Below are positions 11,736 through 23,391 of a stretch of 64,000 bases of DNA, piece by piece (positions within the stretch are counted from its first letter, which is position 1; every line of letters starts with the position of its first letter). This DNA comes from Dioszegia crocea (Eukaryota; Basidiomycota; Tremellomycetes; Tremellales; Bulleribasidiaceae). The stretch covers positions 402,809 to 466,808 of the forward strand of contig BCKK01000002.1 of assembly GCA_001600615.1 (NCBI GenBank). Direction: 5' to 3'. The notes below the pieces were generated by a model, which saw only the letters and a list, made by a program, of their open reading frames with translations, did no database searches and was not told the DNA's origin. The position numbers and the translations under genes were made by a program.

Positions 11736-13322
11736 TCAATTTGTAGCTCTGCAGCATTTTACGTAGGTTGGATGATCTATCAGTCAGCGGACCTCCACAT
11801 ATCAAATATAGCAAGACTCACATTCACACACCGGACACGGTACCTGATTCGATCCCAGCCTCACATCCACGTTGACGAAAGTCTCCAACCCAGCATCGTC
11901 TTCCTTCACCGCCCACAGCTTGCCGCCGCCCAAGCTCAAATGTTCCGTCAAAAACTCGATGACCCCTCGCTCACCCATCATCGCCTCATGCTCCAGCGCC
12001 TCGTCAACCAGACTTTGAGCAGCCTGCACTGCCATTGAAACATTCTCCTCCTGACCTTCCTCCCACCACCGCAGATCGTGCAGAATCTGGAGGACGCGAT
12101 CGCGCTGGAGATTCCACGCCACAAAATGGTACGGCATGTCGTCGAGGTCGAATTTCCAAGCGCGAAGACAGTGCAAGGCGGACAAGATAGAGTTTCCCAG
12201 CGAATCTCGTGTTCCGCACAGAGCCGGACGAAGGCGAGTGCGGTCTCCGCTTTCCGACGTAGTAGTCGCGATGTTGATAATATATGCCGATACGTCTTTG
12301 GCGTTGTTGGACGTGCCGAATCGGTCGGTCGCACACCGTACCAGATTACACCACATCTTTGCAATTTCCTCGCCACCTGATCCGATCTCCTCCCCTCCGG
12401 CGCGGCCATCGGTGGTCTCAAATGTGTCAGGATAGTAAAGCCTGATCACCTTGAAGCGCTGCATACGGTCCATGATATTGGAGTGGTCATGATTGGGAAG
12501 ATATCCCATGACGAGTGGCCCGTGCCAGCTCATGCTTGGCTCCGCGGCCCAACCTCCGGCCGGAAGGTGCCGAGCGACCTTGTGGCAGAATGGGTCCCAT
12601 TCCCCTCGTCGTTGATAGTAGTCCCGACACTCGCTAGTGTGTTCGTCGAAGCAAATATGCTGCGGATCGCATATTTTGGGCAGGAAAGGAGTCGTCGCAC
12701 GAATTGGGGAGTAGACCCTTTCGGACCGTGTCGATTCGGGGTGGAGAAGGGCGATGCGGAGGAGCTTTGCGTTGGGAAAAAGTAGGGTTTCGCCATTGTC
12801 GAAGCGTTTCAGAGCGATACTGAGTCGTTCCCCGTAGTCTGCTCCCGGGAGATGACCAAGAGTGACCCTCTCAGTCATCCCAAAATTCTCCCTCAATCTC
12901 TTCGCGGCCTTCACCGCCTGTTCAACGCCCTGCGTCACCTTTGCGCCGATGTATCCGCCATGACTGACGGATACGGGCGCGAATAAGGGGGCGGGAGGAT
13001 CGATACACCGTATGAGGGTGTCAAATGCCGTCTGTGAGTTCAGATGAACGTCTTTGTAGATGGAAGGTGTGGCGAGGCCGTGTAGAGCTTTAGAAGCACG
13101 CGCGATCGAGCTGAGAGTTTGGAATTGCTCCAAGTGGGCGAGACTCGCAAAGATGCGGAGGATCAATTCGGCGGGGAGGGCACTGATTTGTGAGGCGAGG
13201 GAGTCAGTAGAAGCCGCAGACTCAGTGCTGCGTTGTTGGATCGTGGTGGGTGGGGTGTCAAGTGGCGACATGGTGTGAAAAGCTGAAGGTTTCTGGTGAT
13301 TCAGCTCAGTCGGCTTCCCCAT
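11736..13322 (-). CDS. F-box-like protein, tandem copy 1
   Basis: The N-terminal third carries LPAELILRIFASLAHLEQF followed by ALHGLATPSIYKDVHL, an F-box-like helical motif as found in basidiomycete F-box families that recruit substrates to SCF ligases. The rest has no recognised repeat but shares blocks with the next gene: RVTLG, PNAKLLR, ICFD, and SMSWHGPL. One intron, 11777-11821, follows the codon series for CPVCE; joining gives 513 codons and a cysteine-containing tail ending ATN. A nearer methionine at about 13271 is an alternative start. The neighbour at 13749-15332 is a paralogue in the same orientation. Substrate is unknown. Confidence 0.78.
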
Positions 13323-13748
13323 CAGCAGACAGGGCCCACTACCGGTCTAATGAGTTGTGAGCCACTCCAGTTCGATCGAGTGGACAGTGAGGCATAGGAC
13401 TTGATGAGGAGGGAATGGTGAACCGTAAAGAGATCTTGGGAAAGCACAGGAGGGCTGAAACTCGGGTTTACGGCATCAGGTTTCACCTGCCTGTATACCA
13501 TCAGCTTTGAAGGTACATAGTCTTACCTTACCATGTGTAAGGCGCTTTGGACTCCAAAATGATGAGTCGCCAGAGTCGTACTGCGTATTCCCTATATGCC
13601 TCGTCCGACCACGGGCGATTGTCGATCGAGTCGATCGAGTCGGCGGCGTCTCGACCCTCTGGCTCGCTATTGCCTTGTCCAAGACACCCCAACCTGGACA
13701 GTATCCGACTCGGTATTGGGCAAATGTTATAGCTCAATACGGGACATC
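13323..13748. other. Intergenic region between the F-box-like paralogues
   Basis: 426 bp, 3' of copy 2 and 5' of copy 1. It contains a short tandem TCGATCGAG pair at about 13622-13640. Open frames here would extend copy 2 only with an unusual acceptor and look non-coding. Confidence 0.35.
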
Positions 13749-15332
13749 TTCTTGTCAGCTCAAAACAGGGAGAGAAGACTGGCCGTTCGACTCACATTCA
13801 CAAACAGGACACGGGTCCTGATCCCGTCCTATCCTCACATCCAGATATTTCTGCCTTTCTTCTTTGCTCTCCAGTTTCGTGCCAATCCCCCAGTAGCTCG
13901 ATGTCCTCGTCTCTACTTCCGCATACAGGCAGCGTAAGAGATCCGACCGGTCCATGGGCATCAGGGCACTGCAAGCATCGGTAATCAAGCGCTGTGCTCG
14001 ATCGAGTAAAGCCGCAGCGGGACCGTAATCTGCCAAAGCGCGGGACCATGTATCCGTCGGCGTGATTTCAATCGTGCTGAGGCAAAGTTTGAGCGCTTCA
14101 ACAAGCTCGGCAGCTTTCGCTAATTCAGCGATGTCGCGTTGGGCAGACTCGTGCACAACGCTTATTCCCGCAATGGCCGTTCGGATTGTCTCCGCGACCT
14201 CGCTCTGGGACCCGCAAGCTGGCGGCAGAGCAAGGTGGAGACGTGCCTGCTCCTCCCCCTGCGGAGTGTCCACATTGACGACATATGTGACACCTTTTTT
14301 GTCCCTGGAGCCGAAACGGTGTTGTCCGAGCTGGAAGATGGCTACTGACGCCCACAGACCAATGAGGTCGTGTCCGATGGCGTATTTTGGCCGACGGTTG
14401 ATGTCGAGACTGGAAGGGATGTATACTCTGACGTGATCGAAATGCAGGAAGAGGTGGGAACCGCGGTGGATGTGGTAGTTATTGTTAGGGAAGAGGGGGC
14501 CATGCCAGCTCATACTCGTCCCCAGCAGATTTACCTCGCGCCCGAACCTGGGTCCAGCTCCGCTCCGTGGGAAGTACATGCACAGATCGTTGAGCTCGAC
14601 AGGACAGCTGATGCGGGGGACCAAGTCGGACCGGTTGGTGGCATACGAGCCGAAAAGATTGTCGAAGCACACTTCTTCCGGGAAGCAAAGCTGTGCCATG
14701 AGTGGAGGGAGCCATTGCTCGGGGTACATATGCTTGTATCGCACGTAGTGGCGAGACCTTTGTGGGGACGCTGGGGAAAGACGAAGTAATCTGGCGTTCG
14801 GGCAGAGTACGTTGGTGTGCTTCGCTCCTCCAGGGTTCTCAAGGACGACCGCCAGGTGCTGATTGAAGTCGTGGGGGTAGTCCGGCCAGTATCCCAGCGT
14901 GACGCGCTTCGCCATCCGGAAGTTCGACAGCAGGCCCGCTCGCACTTCCGCCGGATCGGCCGTGCTGGCAATCCCGTCCCGTGGAGTCCAGGTCGTCACA
15001 CCAGGCGGTTGTAGCAGCTCCAGGAGGTTCCAGTAGGTTGCCCACGAGTCGAAATGGACATCTTTGTAGATGTAAGGGAGTACGAGGGGGTTCAAGGTCT
15101 TGCAGGATCCAGCGAGAGCGGCGAGGGTGTGGAATTGCTTGGCTCTGGCCAGTTCGCCGAGGATCCGGAGGATAATTTCCTGCGGGAGATTAAGGAGGCG
15201 GAACGGAACTGACAGGGAGGGGAGGCGAAAAGGATTACTGGTGGATCGGTAGAGGCTGCGTTTGAGCAATGTAGCTGGAGGTGTACCGGAAAAGGTCTGC
15301 TGAGAGTCAGCATCAACCCTTGCCGCCCGCAT
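13749..15332 (-). CDS. F-box-like protein, tandem copy 2
   Basis: Paralogue of the preceding gene. It has LPQEIILRILGELARAKQF and LVLPYIYKDVHF at the F-box position, then RVTLG, CPNARLLRLS, VCFD and SMSWHGPL in the same order. Both genes end their long exon with D/NQxPCPVCE followed by a GTGAGT donor at the same codon phase. Here the intron 13751-13795 joins T to AA, so the TAA stop is split by the intron; the product is 512 codons, one short of its neighbour's 513. The start is the ATG at 15332; a GTG lies two codons upstream. An F-box role in SCF is inferred from the motif; the C-terminal cysteines could bind metal. Confidence 0.76.
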
Positions 15333-15989
15333 TGTCACGCGAATCTTGTCGACGCGCGAGGTTCTTGGCGCACCTTGAAAGTCACAGCATTTATTCTCTT
15401 GATGTAGCTGGCCCAGTCAAAGTCCGGAGACGATGTCATCGTGACGGCTCTGAGTGGGAGCAAGTGTATCAAGACCAGGTTGAGGTACTGTTGAGGTCAG
15501 CACCGCCGAATCCATCGGGCCGTGCCTAGCTGGCTGGCTAGATGTGACTTACGGCACTGCCTCCTGGCTTGCACTCCTGGCTTGTGCTCTGCAGACTGGT
15601 ACAAACCTCGCAAAGCATCAGAGTAAATGGCGGTAGTCACTGTCATTCAGACAGACCTCTCTTAAGAGTCAGAAATCTGCATCAGATCTTGATCCGTCGA
15701 TACATCAGAGTAATTGATGGATAATCCTCCTGGGCAGACAGGCAGCTTCTACGATTTTTGAGGGAGACTGCCAGGGGATGCGCTTTGCTTTCGCCTTCTT
15801 CACAGCTATAGTGAGCGACATCGGCGACAGCTCAATCAGTATTAAGTTTGGATCAGTCAGTAGTTAGCTGATTGCCGACACGACCTCGTCCAATATGTCA
15901 GATTTAGTTGATATGCATAAGACATTCATACCTCCCGTTTCTATGATTTTTTCACGTCTCCTCTAAATGCGCGCGTCATTCGGAGTGCT
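15333..15989. other. Intergenic region
   Basis: 657 bp holding the promoter of F-box-like copy 2 and the 3' region of p23. An 11-nt direct repeat (CTCCTGGCTTG) occurs twice at about 15561-15584. No conserved ORF or RNA gene is seen. Confidence 0.4.
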
Positions 15990-17534
15990 TTACTCAACAT
16001 CCTCAAGCTGAATCAAAAGTCAGCCTTCATCTACATCTTTCAAGTCAGACTCGAAAACTCACGCTCGACTCCTTGGCCTTACCCTTGCCCTTAACATCGG
16101 CCTCCTCCTCCTCATCTTCATCTCCACTGTCGTCGTCCTCGCCCATACCGGGCATTCCACCCATACCTCCCATACCGCCCATACCGCCCATACCGCCAGC
16201 ACCGCCCATCTGCTCCATGAGTTTGCTCTGGAATGTCAGCTCGGTAATCGGAGGTAAGGAGAGCGGCTAGTCAGGCAGATGAGGTATGTATGAGAAGCGA
16301 CGGAGAATGAGAGAAGGATCCACATGACGAAGGGGAAACCCAAGAGAATGAAGGAGCAGAAGGCAGGCGATTGAGGGATACGGCAAAAAATGATTTCAAG
16401 GGATAGATGAATCGAAAAAGCATAAGAAATAAGGAAAACGGCTAGAGGAGAAACGACGGTGGATGAGAGGAAGATCTGGCGGAGGGAGATCCGCAGGTAG
16501 AAGGAGGAAGCCAAGGGAAACAAAGAGCAGAAGGTAGGCGGTTAAGTGAGGGATCCAGCAAAGATGGATTTGCGGGTCTAGTGATTGGGGGAAAACACTC
16601 ACGAAGTCCATCCCACCGGGCATACCTCCCATACCGCCCATACCTCCCATACCAGGCATACCGCCCATACCGCCCATACCGGGCATGCCACCGCCCATCA
16701 TACCGCCCATCCCGCCCATAGGGTCTTCCTGGCCTCCGAGGCTGTAATGATCAGCTGTGGCCTAGATTTCTCATCGCAGCGTGACTCACTCCGGTGCCTC
16801 TCCGTCCTGCTCATCCTCGTCGACCCACTATTGAATCAGCTCAGATCCTCTCACTTCGCTTCCAAGCGGGACCTGACAAACCTTGGCAAAGTCAGTCTTG
16901 ACCCAGTTCCGGTTAGGTTTCTCCCTCGTAAGGCGGAGCCAGTACTCTGAGCTCATCTCCTTTTTGCGCAAAATAAGGGTGATGGCGCGCGAAGTGGTGA
17001 CCTTCTTAGTTTCCTAAGAAGTCAGCAATGCATTTAGACCGAAGAAACGTTTGGCGTACCTCGGGGATGATTTCGGCGTAGAGGTCTAGGTCGAAAGAGT
17101 ACTCCTTGGCGGGCAGACCCTTCTCTGGGCTTGGTTCGTCAGCGCTAATTCCCTTGTCACCAGGTGCAGATCGAGCGGGAGCTACACATGTTCCTATTAA
17201 GAAGACATCTCTACTCACTTTCCAGCCTTCGCCCTGAACTTAATCTCAGTTGCGGTGATCTCCAAAGTGGGCTCGCCTTGAATGTCCGGAGCATGAATGG
17301 TGAAGTAGATGATGTTCTGATGTATCAGCTGCTATCCTCTCATTTTCCTGCTATCCATAGTAGAATCGTGTAGGGTGACCGAATCGACGTGTTCATGAGG
17401 GTTACGTTCAACGTCATGGAGCTTTCGTTGAACCCTTCCCCTCTTGAAACTCCCAAACTCACCTTCTCGGGCTCGGTAGGGTTACATCGCTCGGCGTACG
17501 CAACCTCGGGGTGGACGGGCTTGATTTCTGACAT
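15990..17534 (-). CDS. SBA1: Hsp90 cochaperone p23
   Basis: p23 binds ATP-bound Hsp90 and slows its ATPase to stabilise client complexes. The start MSEIKPVHPEVAYAERCN and the following strand NIIYFTIHAPDIQGEP match the CS domain. After the CS domain the protein has a long Gly-Met repeat, then an acidic stretch (EDDSGDEDEEEE) and a terminal LEDVE, as in p23 tails. The Gly-Met repeat is split by an intron at 16228-16602, which at 375 nt is several times longer than the others here. Several smaller introns interrupt the CS part. The start is the first ATG with CS similarity. The call rests on domain order plus tail; confidence is high. Confidence 0.88.
16228..16602 (-). repeat. Long p23 intron made of two imperfect tandem copies
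   Basis: The intron contains two copies of an approximately 155-bp unit, starting near 16292 (GAGAAGCGACGG) and 16448 (GAGAAACGACGG). Matching blocks include CCAAGAGAATGAAGGAGCAG against CCAAGGGAAACAAAGAGCAG. On either side lie exon blocks coding for Gly-Gly-Met repeats (16141-16205 and 16612-16720). Confidence 0.7.
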
Positions 17535-17861
17535 GATGACTAGGGCGTGTGTGTGATGCTATGTATGTAGCTTTTGAATTGATGGATCAGAGACTGAATT
17601 TGGTTGATGCGGTTCAATTCAACGGCCGCGGGAAAATCGAGGAATGATGTCACGTGACGGCATGACGTGTTGCTGGAACGTTCTGTGGCGCTATGAGGCT
17701 TGCCCTTGCGTGTATAGACCACGGCGGCCCATCTACGCATGGCCAATTGGCCAGAGAATTAAGAGTGGACAAGGTAGGAGGGGACCACAGCTGGTCAAGA
17801 ATCCACTGGAACATGCGCAGACGCGATGCATCGGCGAAAACCCTTACAATCTCGCTTCTAG
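17535..17861. other. Intergenic region, p23 promoter
   Basis: 327 bp between the p23 start and the 3' end of the epimerase gene, both on the minus strand. It contains the palindrome at 17649-17658. No gene is seen. Confidence 0.45.
17649..17658. promoter_or_regulatory. GTCACGTGAC palindrome
   Basis: A perfect 10-bp palindrome containing CACGTG, about 120 bp upstream of the p23 start. It is a candidate bHLH (Cbf1/USF-type) binding site. The 9-mer is repeated upstream of CAND1. Confidence 0.4.
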
Positions 17862-19113
17862 TCAAATGATCGAAATCACCTGCTGAGCCAAGAATTCCTC
17901 TCCGGGCTTGAGAATCTTGAAGTCGCGCACATATCCAGGCTCGACACAGACGTACTTGTCCTGCACATGATCAGCAGATAATTCCTTCAGATGTTGAGAT
18001 GTTGGTTTCAACAACTGGACAGCGGTGGAACCACACTCACCCATCCGTTGTCTTCCATGTCTGCCATGCCCTTGCCGCCTTGCTGTGGGTTCCAGATAGT
18101 GCAGCTGCGTTGTGAGCGGGTGCACAATAAGTCATTAGGAAGCGAAAGCTTACTCCTCAAACTCGCGGAAGCGGACGGTGAATCCTGATCCGGCTCCGTC
18201 GTCGACCTTGATCTCCTTGGACGGAACTTTCTCGTAGACCCTATGACAATCAGCTAGCTCCTATGACGTCTTGTCAGAGACCAGAACTCACCTATCAACA
18301 CCCTCGCCAATAGTCAATTCACCTCCCTCCCACGTGCCCCGCTTGAAATCGAGCAGCTTGTCGACATACTCAACTCCCTTGTCCAACCCGGTGATCTTGA
18401 CCTTACTCGCATCGGGTACTGCTAGGTAGTTGTGCAGCAGCGCCTGGAACTTGAAGTCCTCAGATGTTGAAGTATTGACGACGTGGAGATCGGTCGACAG
18501 CTGGTGTTTGGCCAAGGTGACGATGTAGGACAAGCGGTAGTCGTGCTTGAATTCTGGAGGGGGAGGGGGAGCGAGCAGACGGACAGACACACCCTCGGGC
18601 CGGTCCATGACGATGTGGTCGAGTGTCCAGTTGGCGGTCCGGGCGAAACCATGCTGCTTCAGAGCGGCATATTCTGGTGGGGAAGATGGAGGAGCGCCAA
18701 AGATGGGCTTGAGGGTCAGCAAATGTCTTTCACCCTGAGACCAGACTTACGAAGACGACAGGGATACCACCCCGAATCTGATCCTTCAGCACGGCCACAA
18801 GAGACAAAGGGAAGATCGTACTTCCGCGACATCCATTCCACTCACAGGCTTGCTAGCGTCTAGGGAAGACTTGGAGCTTAGGAAGAAACGCTCTTTACCC
18901 TCGACTTTCCATGATGTCACGGTTGCGCCGAACCAGCTAGATCAGTCAGTGAGGGTGAGTATGGATCGCCAAGTGTGGGTTGACTTGCTAGATCTCCACT
19001 GAGGCACCCTAGATCGTGAGCTGTTGCCTGTAGCGTGGCTAAATAACCACAAGGCGACAACTTACAGATTCAGTGGTGAGGACGAGAGTCTTTTCGTTCT
19101 GTTCGACAGGCAT
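17862..19113 (-). CDS. Glucose-6-phosphate 1-epimerase
   Basis: Interconverts the alpha and beta anomers of glucose 6-phosphate (EC 5.1.3.15) in the cytosol, feeding glycolysis and the pentose phosphate pathway. It resembles yeast YMR099C. Exons give MPVEQNEKTLVLTTES, then a block containing FGATVTSWKVEGKERFFLSS and GGIPVVF, then FGAPPSSPPEYAALKQHGFA. The mid-part FKFQALLHNYLAVPDASKV and the late DCTIWNPQQQGGKGMADM also match the family. It ends VISII. Introns are small and canonical. It diverges from the bZIP gene with 267 bp between starts. The family is certain; substrate preference is by homology. Confidence 0.9.
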
Positions 19114-19380
19114 CTCGTATGAGTTGTATCGGGTATAGATGTACAGTATATAAGGAGAGCTATAGGATGACGCATAAGGGGGAAGGGGGGACGGGAGCCC
19201 CGCATTCCCCTTGTAAAGTGGGGGTAGTTTTTAAGCAGGCGCCAGATTTTTGATCCCAGCCCTGATCCAAACACCACCTCATAACCTTTCCCCACTCTCT
19301 TATCAACCACTCACTACACGTCACTCTCACCTCCACTTACAACGTCCACCCACCCCACCAACACATCGCTGTAGACCGCC

Positions 19381-20645
19381 ATGGACTCAGACTACATACT
19401 CGACTTCCCTTCAGATCATCACGAGCTAGCACTCACTGCTGCCGATATCGAAGCTATCGGCTCGGGCTATGCTTCTCCTGTCCCCGATCCTAATCACCCC
19501 GACCACGACAATGAGCATGGACACGAGCACACCAATCATGATCTCAACAGTATGGATCATGGATATGACGATGAGGATTTCTTGCCGGAGCCCAACTACC
19601 CTGCTGAGGAACAGGAAGGGAATGGAGGGATGGCGGAAGAAGTCGAGGATGAGCCTGGACCGTCTAGGCGGAATACGGGAAGAAACAAGGCGGATGCTGG
19701 ATTGAGCGCGGATGAGAAGAAGAAGAGACAAAGAGAGAATAATAAGAAGGCTGCGGAAAAGAGTCGGGCTAAGAGAAAGAAGGACCTGTGAGTTTGACGA
19801 GCGGAGCTGTTCTGATATTTAGGGATAGCACGGAAGGTCAAGTAACGCAACTTCGTCGAGAGAATGAACGCCTTCGAGCCCGATTGGCGAGTCTACGAAA
19901 TACCGCATATCCTGGCTCACCATCCTCCGAGCCGTACATGCCAGGAATGGGATCGACCATCCCTGACTCGATGTACCATGTCCAACATCGGGTGTCTGCT
20001 TCGCCATCCGCTTCGCCCAATCCCCACGATCCGCAAGATACAGGTCTCGATCGGGCATACATCCACAAGATCACGGTCGAGCTTGTCAGTGCTAAGTCGG
20101 CGTTGCTGGAGAAGCATCTTGATCTGGAGAGGATACGCGGGAGAGAGGAGAATGAGGATGCGGATACCCTCAGGCGAGAGCTGCTCAGTAAACACGCTGC
20201 CCTGAGCGCTCTTCGGGCAGAGGAGGCGGGCATGAATGCTGTCCTGCGGTTGTTGGGGAACGAGACGACCGAGTTGGCAGCGAGGAGACGGGCTATCGAT
20301 GCGGAAGTGAAGAGGCGGGGAGGGGTGGTGGTTGGTCAACCGGCAGAAGTGGAGACAGTGGCAGAGGACCTGCCGGAGATTGATGAAGCGAGGGCGGAGG
20401 AGCTGAAGAGGACTCAAGAAGAGGAGGCGGCGTCGCACACTCAGGTCTTGGCGCAGGCGGTGCGAGATGTAGCTATGGGCGAAGCGAGGGAGCTGGGGGT
20501 GGAACCGGAGGATAATGGCTTGGAGAAGGATGTGTACGATATACAACCGTACATCGAGCAGGTTATGGATGACTGGGTGAGTGATCAGTGCTAGAGGGAA
20601 GGGACAAAGCTGATAAGATAGCACGAGCATCATCATGATGACTGA
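19381..20645 (+). CDS. bZIP transcription factor
   Basis: Residues about 117-165 hold a basic region RENNKKAAEKSRAKRKKDL, with the NxxAAxxSR DNA-contact pattern, followed by the heptad leucine zipper starting VTQLRRENERLRARLASL. The N-terminal part is Asp/Glu/His-rich and looks like an activation region; the C-terminal half is charged and helical. Introns at 19788-19822 (35 nt) and, probably, 20577-20621 give 394 codons ending HEHHHDD. If the second intron is not used the protein ends at 20594 with VSDQC. Regulon is unknown; neighbours are G6P epimerase and 6PGDH. ATF/CREB-type is possible, but I cannot assign a subfamily. Confidence 0.85.
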
Positions 20646-21214
20646 GGCGCTTGTCCTCTGGAGTGACCTGGACTGGCAAGGCCTGTACCGCTATCGTTGT
20701 AGGGATATCTATAGAGGAACCTTTGTACATTTCTGCCTGACTCCCATGTCCGTCTAGCATGGCCGGTGACACTGTACGGCCATCGTTCAATCCGGAGTAC
20801 AGAGCCGCTATCTGCAACTCAATCTCAAAGCGAAATATCCCTCGGGCCGTCGGACCGGTATTTGCCGGATGAGCGGCGGTCCGCAACTTTTCCCCCGTTC
20901 AGCTGGGGTTGCACTCACTGCTCGATGCAATTTGCAGCGCACGTAGCTATGCATAGAACAAGCCTGTATGCGGACTGGTGATACCCATTGTCCCTCCCTA
21001 TGAACAGGCCCGAAGAGAGCTTCCAGAATGCACGATTAGTCAAGGAGTTGAGCTCATGGCGGGATCAAATTCCTGTTCAGGGTCCAGTCATACCTTGCCT
21101 CGTATCCCCTTCTCAACCACTCCTCCTCTTTCCCTCCATCCTCCTCATCCTTATCAAAAGCTATATAGCAATCCTCTCCCCTTCTACCTTACCCCACTAC
21201 ATCATCTCATCAAA
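20646..21214. promoter_or_regulatory. Promoter region of 6PGDH
   Basis: 569 bp without a gene. The last 120 bp is strongly CT-rich on the plus strand, typical of highly expressed fungal genes, and TATATA occurs at about 21162-21167, some 50 bp before the start codon. Confidence 0.5.
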
Positions 21215-23391
21215 ATGTCTTCCGATCTGTGAGTGCCCTTTTCAATCGAAGAAATCGTTGAGTAGCGGGCCGTACCGGGCTAGATCCGAGTGACGGGAAT
21301 TCCCTCGGCTTGCTTGCTCAGCTACTGACTTTGGCGGCTTTGCGACAATGGACAATATGCTAACTCTACAGCGCTGACATTGGTCTTATCGGTCTCGCCG
21401 TCATGGTATGCTATACTTCACACCGCGCTTCAGAAGCAAGACAGCGCTGACACGTTTCTTCTCTTTGCTATCTATACCTGAACTACCGCTTTATTTCCCT
21501 AAACTCTGCTTCCACAAACAGGGCCAGAACTTGATCCTCAACATGAACGACAAGGGATTCAAGGTCTGCGCCTACAACCGGTGAGTTAATTGTACACCGT
21601 CGGGATCATTAGCTGATATGGACAGAACCACCTCCAAGGTTGACGCTTTCCTTGCCAACGAAGCCAAGGGTGAGCTACGAATCCCATGTTTGATCGCACA
21701 GGATCCACAGCTGACGATCAGGCACCAACATTGTCGGCGCCCACTCCGTCGAGGAGCTCTGCTCCAAGCTCAAGACCCCCCGACGAATCATCCTCCTCGT
21801 CAAGGCCGGTAAGGCCGTTGACGACTTCATCTCCCAGCTCGAGCCCCACCTCGAGAAGGGCGACATCATCATTGACGGTGGTAACTCACACTACCCCGAC
21901 TCTATCCGCCGAACCAAGGAGCTCGAGGCCAAGGGTCTGCTCTTTGTCGGTTCCGGTGTTTCCGGTGGTGAGGAGGGTGCCAGGAACGGACCCAGTATGA
22001 TGCCCGGTGGTTCCGACGCTGCTTGGCCCCACATCAAGGAGATCTTCCGTTAGTCATTTAAATAAAGGAGAAAAGAGTGGAACTGATTATGGCAGAGAAG
22101 ACCGCCGCTCAGGCTGAGGGTGAGCCGTGCTGTGACTGGGTCGGCCAGACTGGTAGGTTCATACTTCAATTTTACCTGAATTCACGCTAATCCGCAGGTT
22201 CCGGCCACTACGTCAAGATGGTGCACAACGGTATCGAGTACGGAGACATGCAGCTCATCGCTGAGGCTTACGACATCCTCAAGAGGGGTCTCGGCTGCGA
22301 CGAGAAGGAGATTGGTGACATCTTCTCCAAGGTCAGTTGACTTTGTGGCATCCGACTAATACGCGACGCTGACTTTGCAGTGGAACGAGGGTGTCCTTGA
22401 CTCTTTCCTCATCCAGATCACCCGTGATATCCTCCGATTCAACGACGACGACGGACAGCCCATGGTTTCCAAGATCCTTGACGCTGCCGGACAGAAGGGT
22501 ACCGGAAAGTGGACCGCCATTGACGCTCTCGACTACGGTATGCCCGTCACCCTCATCGGCGAGGCTGTCTTTGCCCGATGCCTCTCTTCCCTCAAGGACG
22601 AGCGTGTGCGCGCTTCCAAGCTCATCCAGGCCCCTGCTCGTGAGGCCTTCAAGGGCGACAAGCAGCAGTTCATCGAGTAAGTTGAGGCGTTTATCTAGTT
22701 TGAACCTTGAGCTGACTTGCCAGCGACCTCGAGCAGGCCCTTTACGCTTCCAAGATCATCTCGTACGCTCAGGGCTTCATGCTCATGCGTGAGGCTGCCA
22801 AGGTCAACGACTGGAAGTTGAACAACGCCGGCATTGCTGCCATGTGGCGAGGTGGATGCATCATCAAGGTGAGCTAGAAATCTCTCCACGTCGGACCAGA
22901 TTCCACAAACTGACACTGCAGTCGGTCTTCTTGTCCGACATCACCTCGGCCTACCGAGAGAACCCCGAGCTCGAGAACTTGCTCCTCAGCCCCTTCTTCT
23001 TGAAGGCCATTGCCAACGCCCAGGCCGGATGGAGGCGCGTCATTGCCCAGTCCACCCTCTGGGGTATCCCCATCTCGGCCCACACCACTGCGGTCAGTTG
23101 AGAAATCCCATGAAATCTTACCAAACTTCAGAGCTGACTCTACAGCTGTCCTTCTTTGACGGCTACAGGACCGAGACCCTACCCGCAAACCTCATCCAGG
23201 CCCAGCGTGACTACTTTGGTGCCCACACCTTCCGTGTCCGCCCCGGAATGGAGAACGAGAGGCTGCAGGCCGGTCAGGACATCCACATCAAGTGGACCGC
23301 CACCTCTGGTAACGTGAGTTGTTCATTTCCTCGAAAATCTGGAAACGAAACTGATTATATTCAGGTCTCGTCATCTACCTACAACGCTTAA
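21215..23391 (+). CDS. GND1: 6-phosphogluconate dehydrogenase, decarboxylating
   Basis: Oxidises 6-phosphogluconate to ribulose 5-phosphate with NADPH production, in the oxidative pentose phosphate pathway. A tiny first exon (MSSDL) splices to [20 protein letters not shown], the Rossmann GxGxxG-type NADP fold. Later come [32 protein letters not shown] with the conserved substrate-binding loop, [20 protein letters not shown] carrying the catalytic Lys, and FGAHTFRV near the end. About nine introns keep the frame. Codon use is strongly biased to C-ending codons, unlike most neighbours, which suggests high expression. Full length, around 490 residues as in the family. Confidence 0.97.

Noticed and set aside
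11626..11814. Minus-strand frame with a charged helix as a longer C-terminus for F-box copy 1
   Set aside because: The canonical donor and acceptor phases do not lead into this frame.
13476..13737. Minus-strand frames as an extra 3' exon of F-box copy 2
   Set aside because: They need a weaker acceptor; the canonical acceptor gives an immediate stop and a length matching copy 1. Kept as a test in the findings.
16141..16720. Gly-Met repeat as a CRISPR-like or satellite array
   Set aside because: The units are in-frame codons of p23 and are interrupted by an intron, not spaced by unique spacers.
17581..17630. GGTTCAATTC as a possible tRNA B box
   Set aside because: No A box or acceptor stem can be drawn around it.
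22391..22792. Ser/Pro-rich plus-strand frame within 6PGDH
   Set aside because: A frame shadow caused by the strong C-ending codon bias of the real gene.
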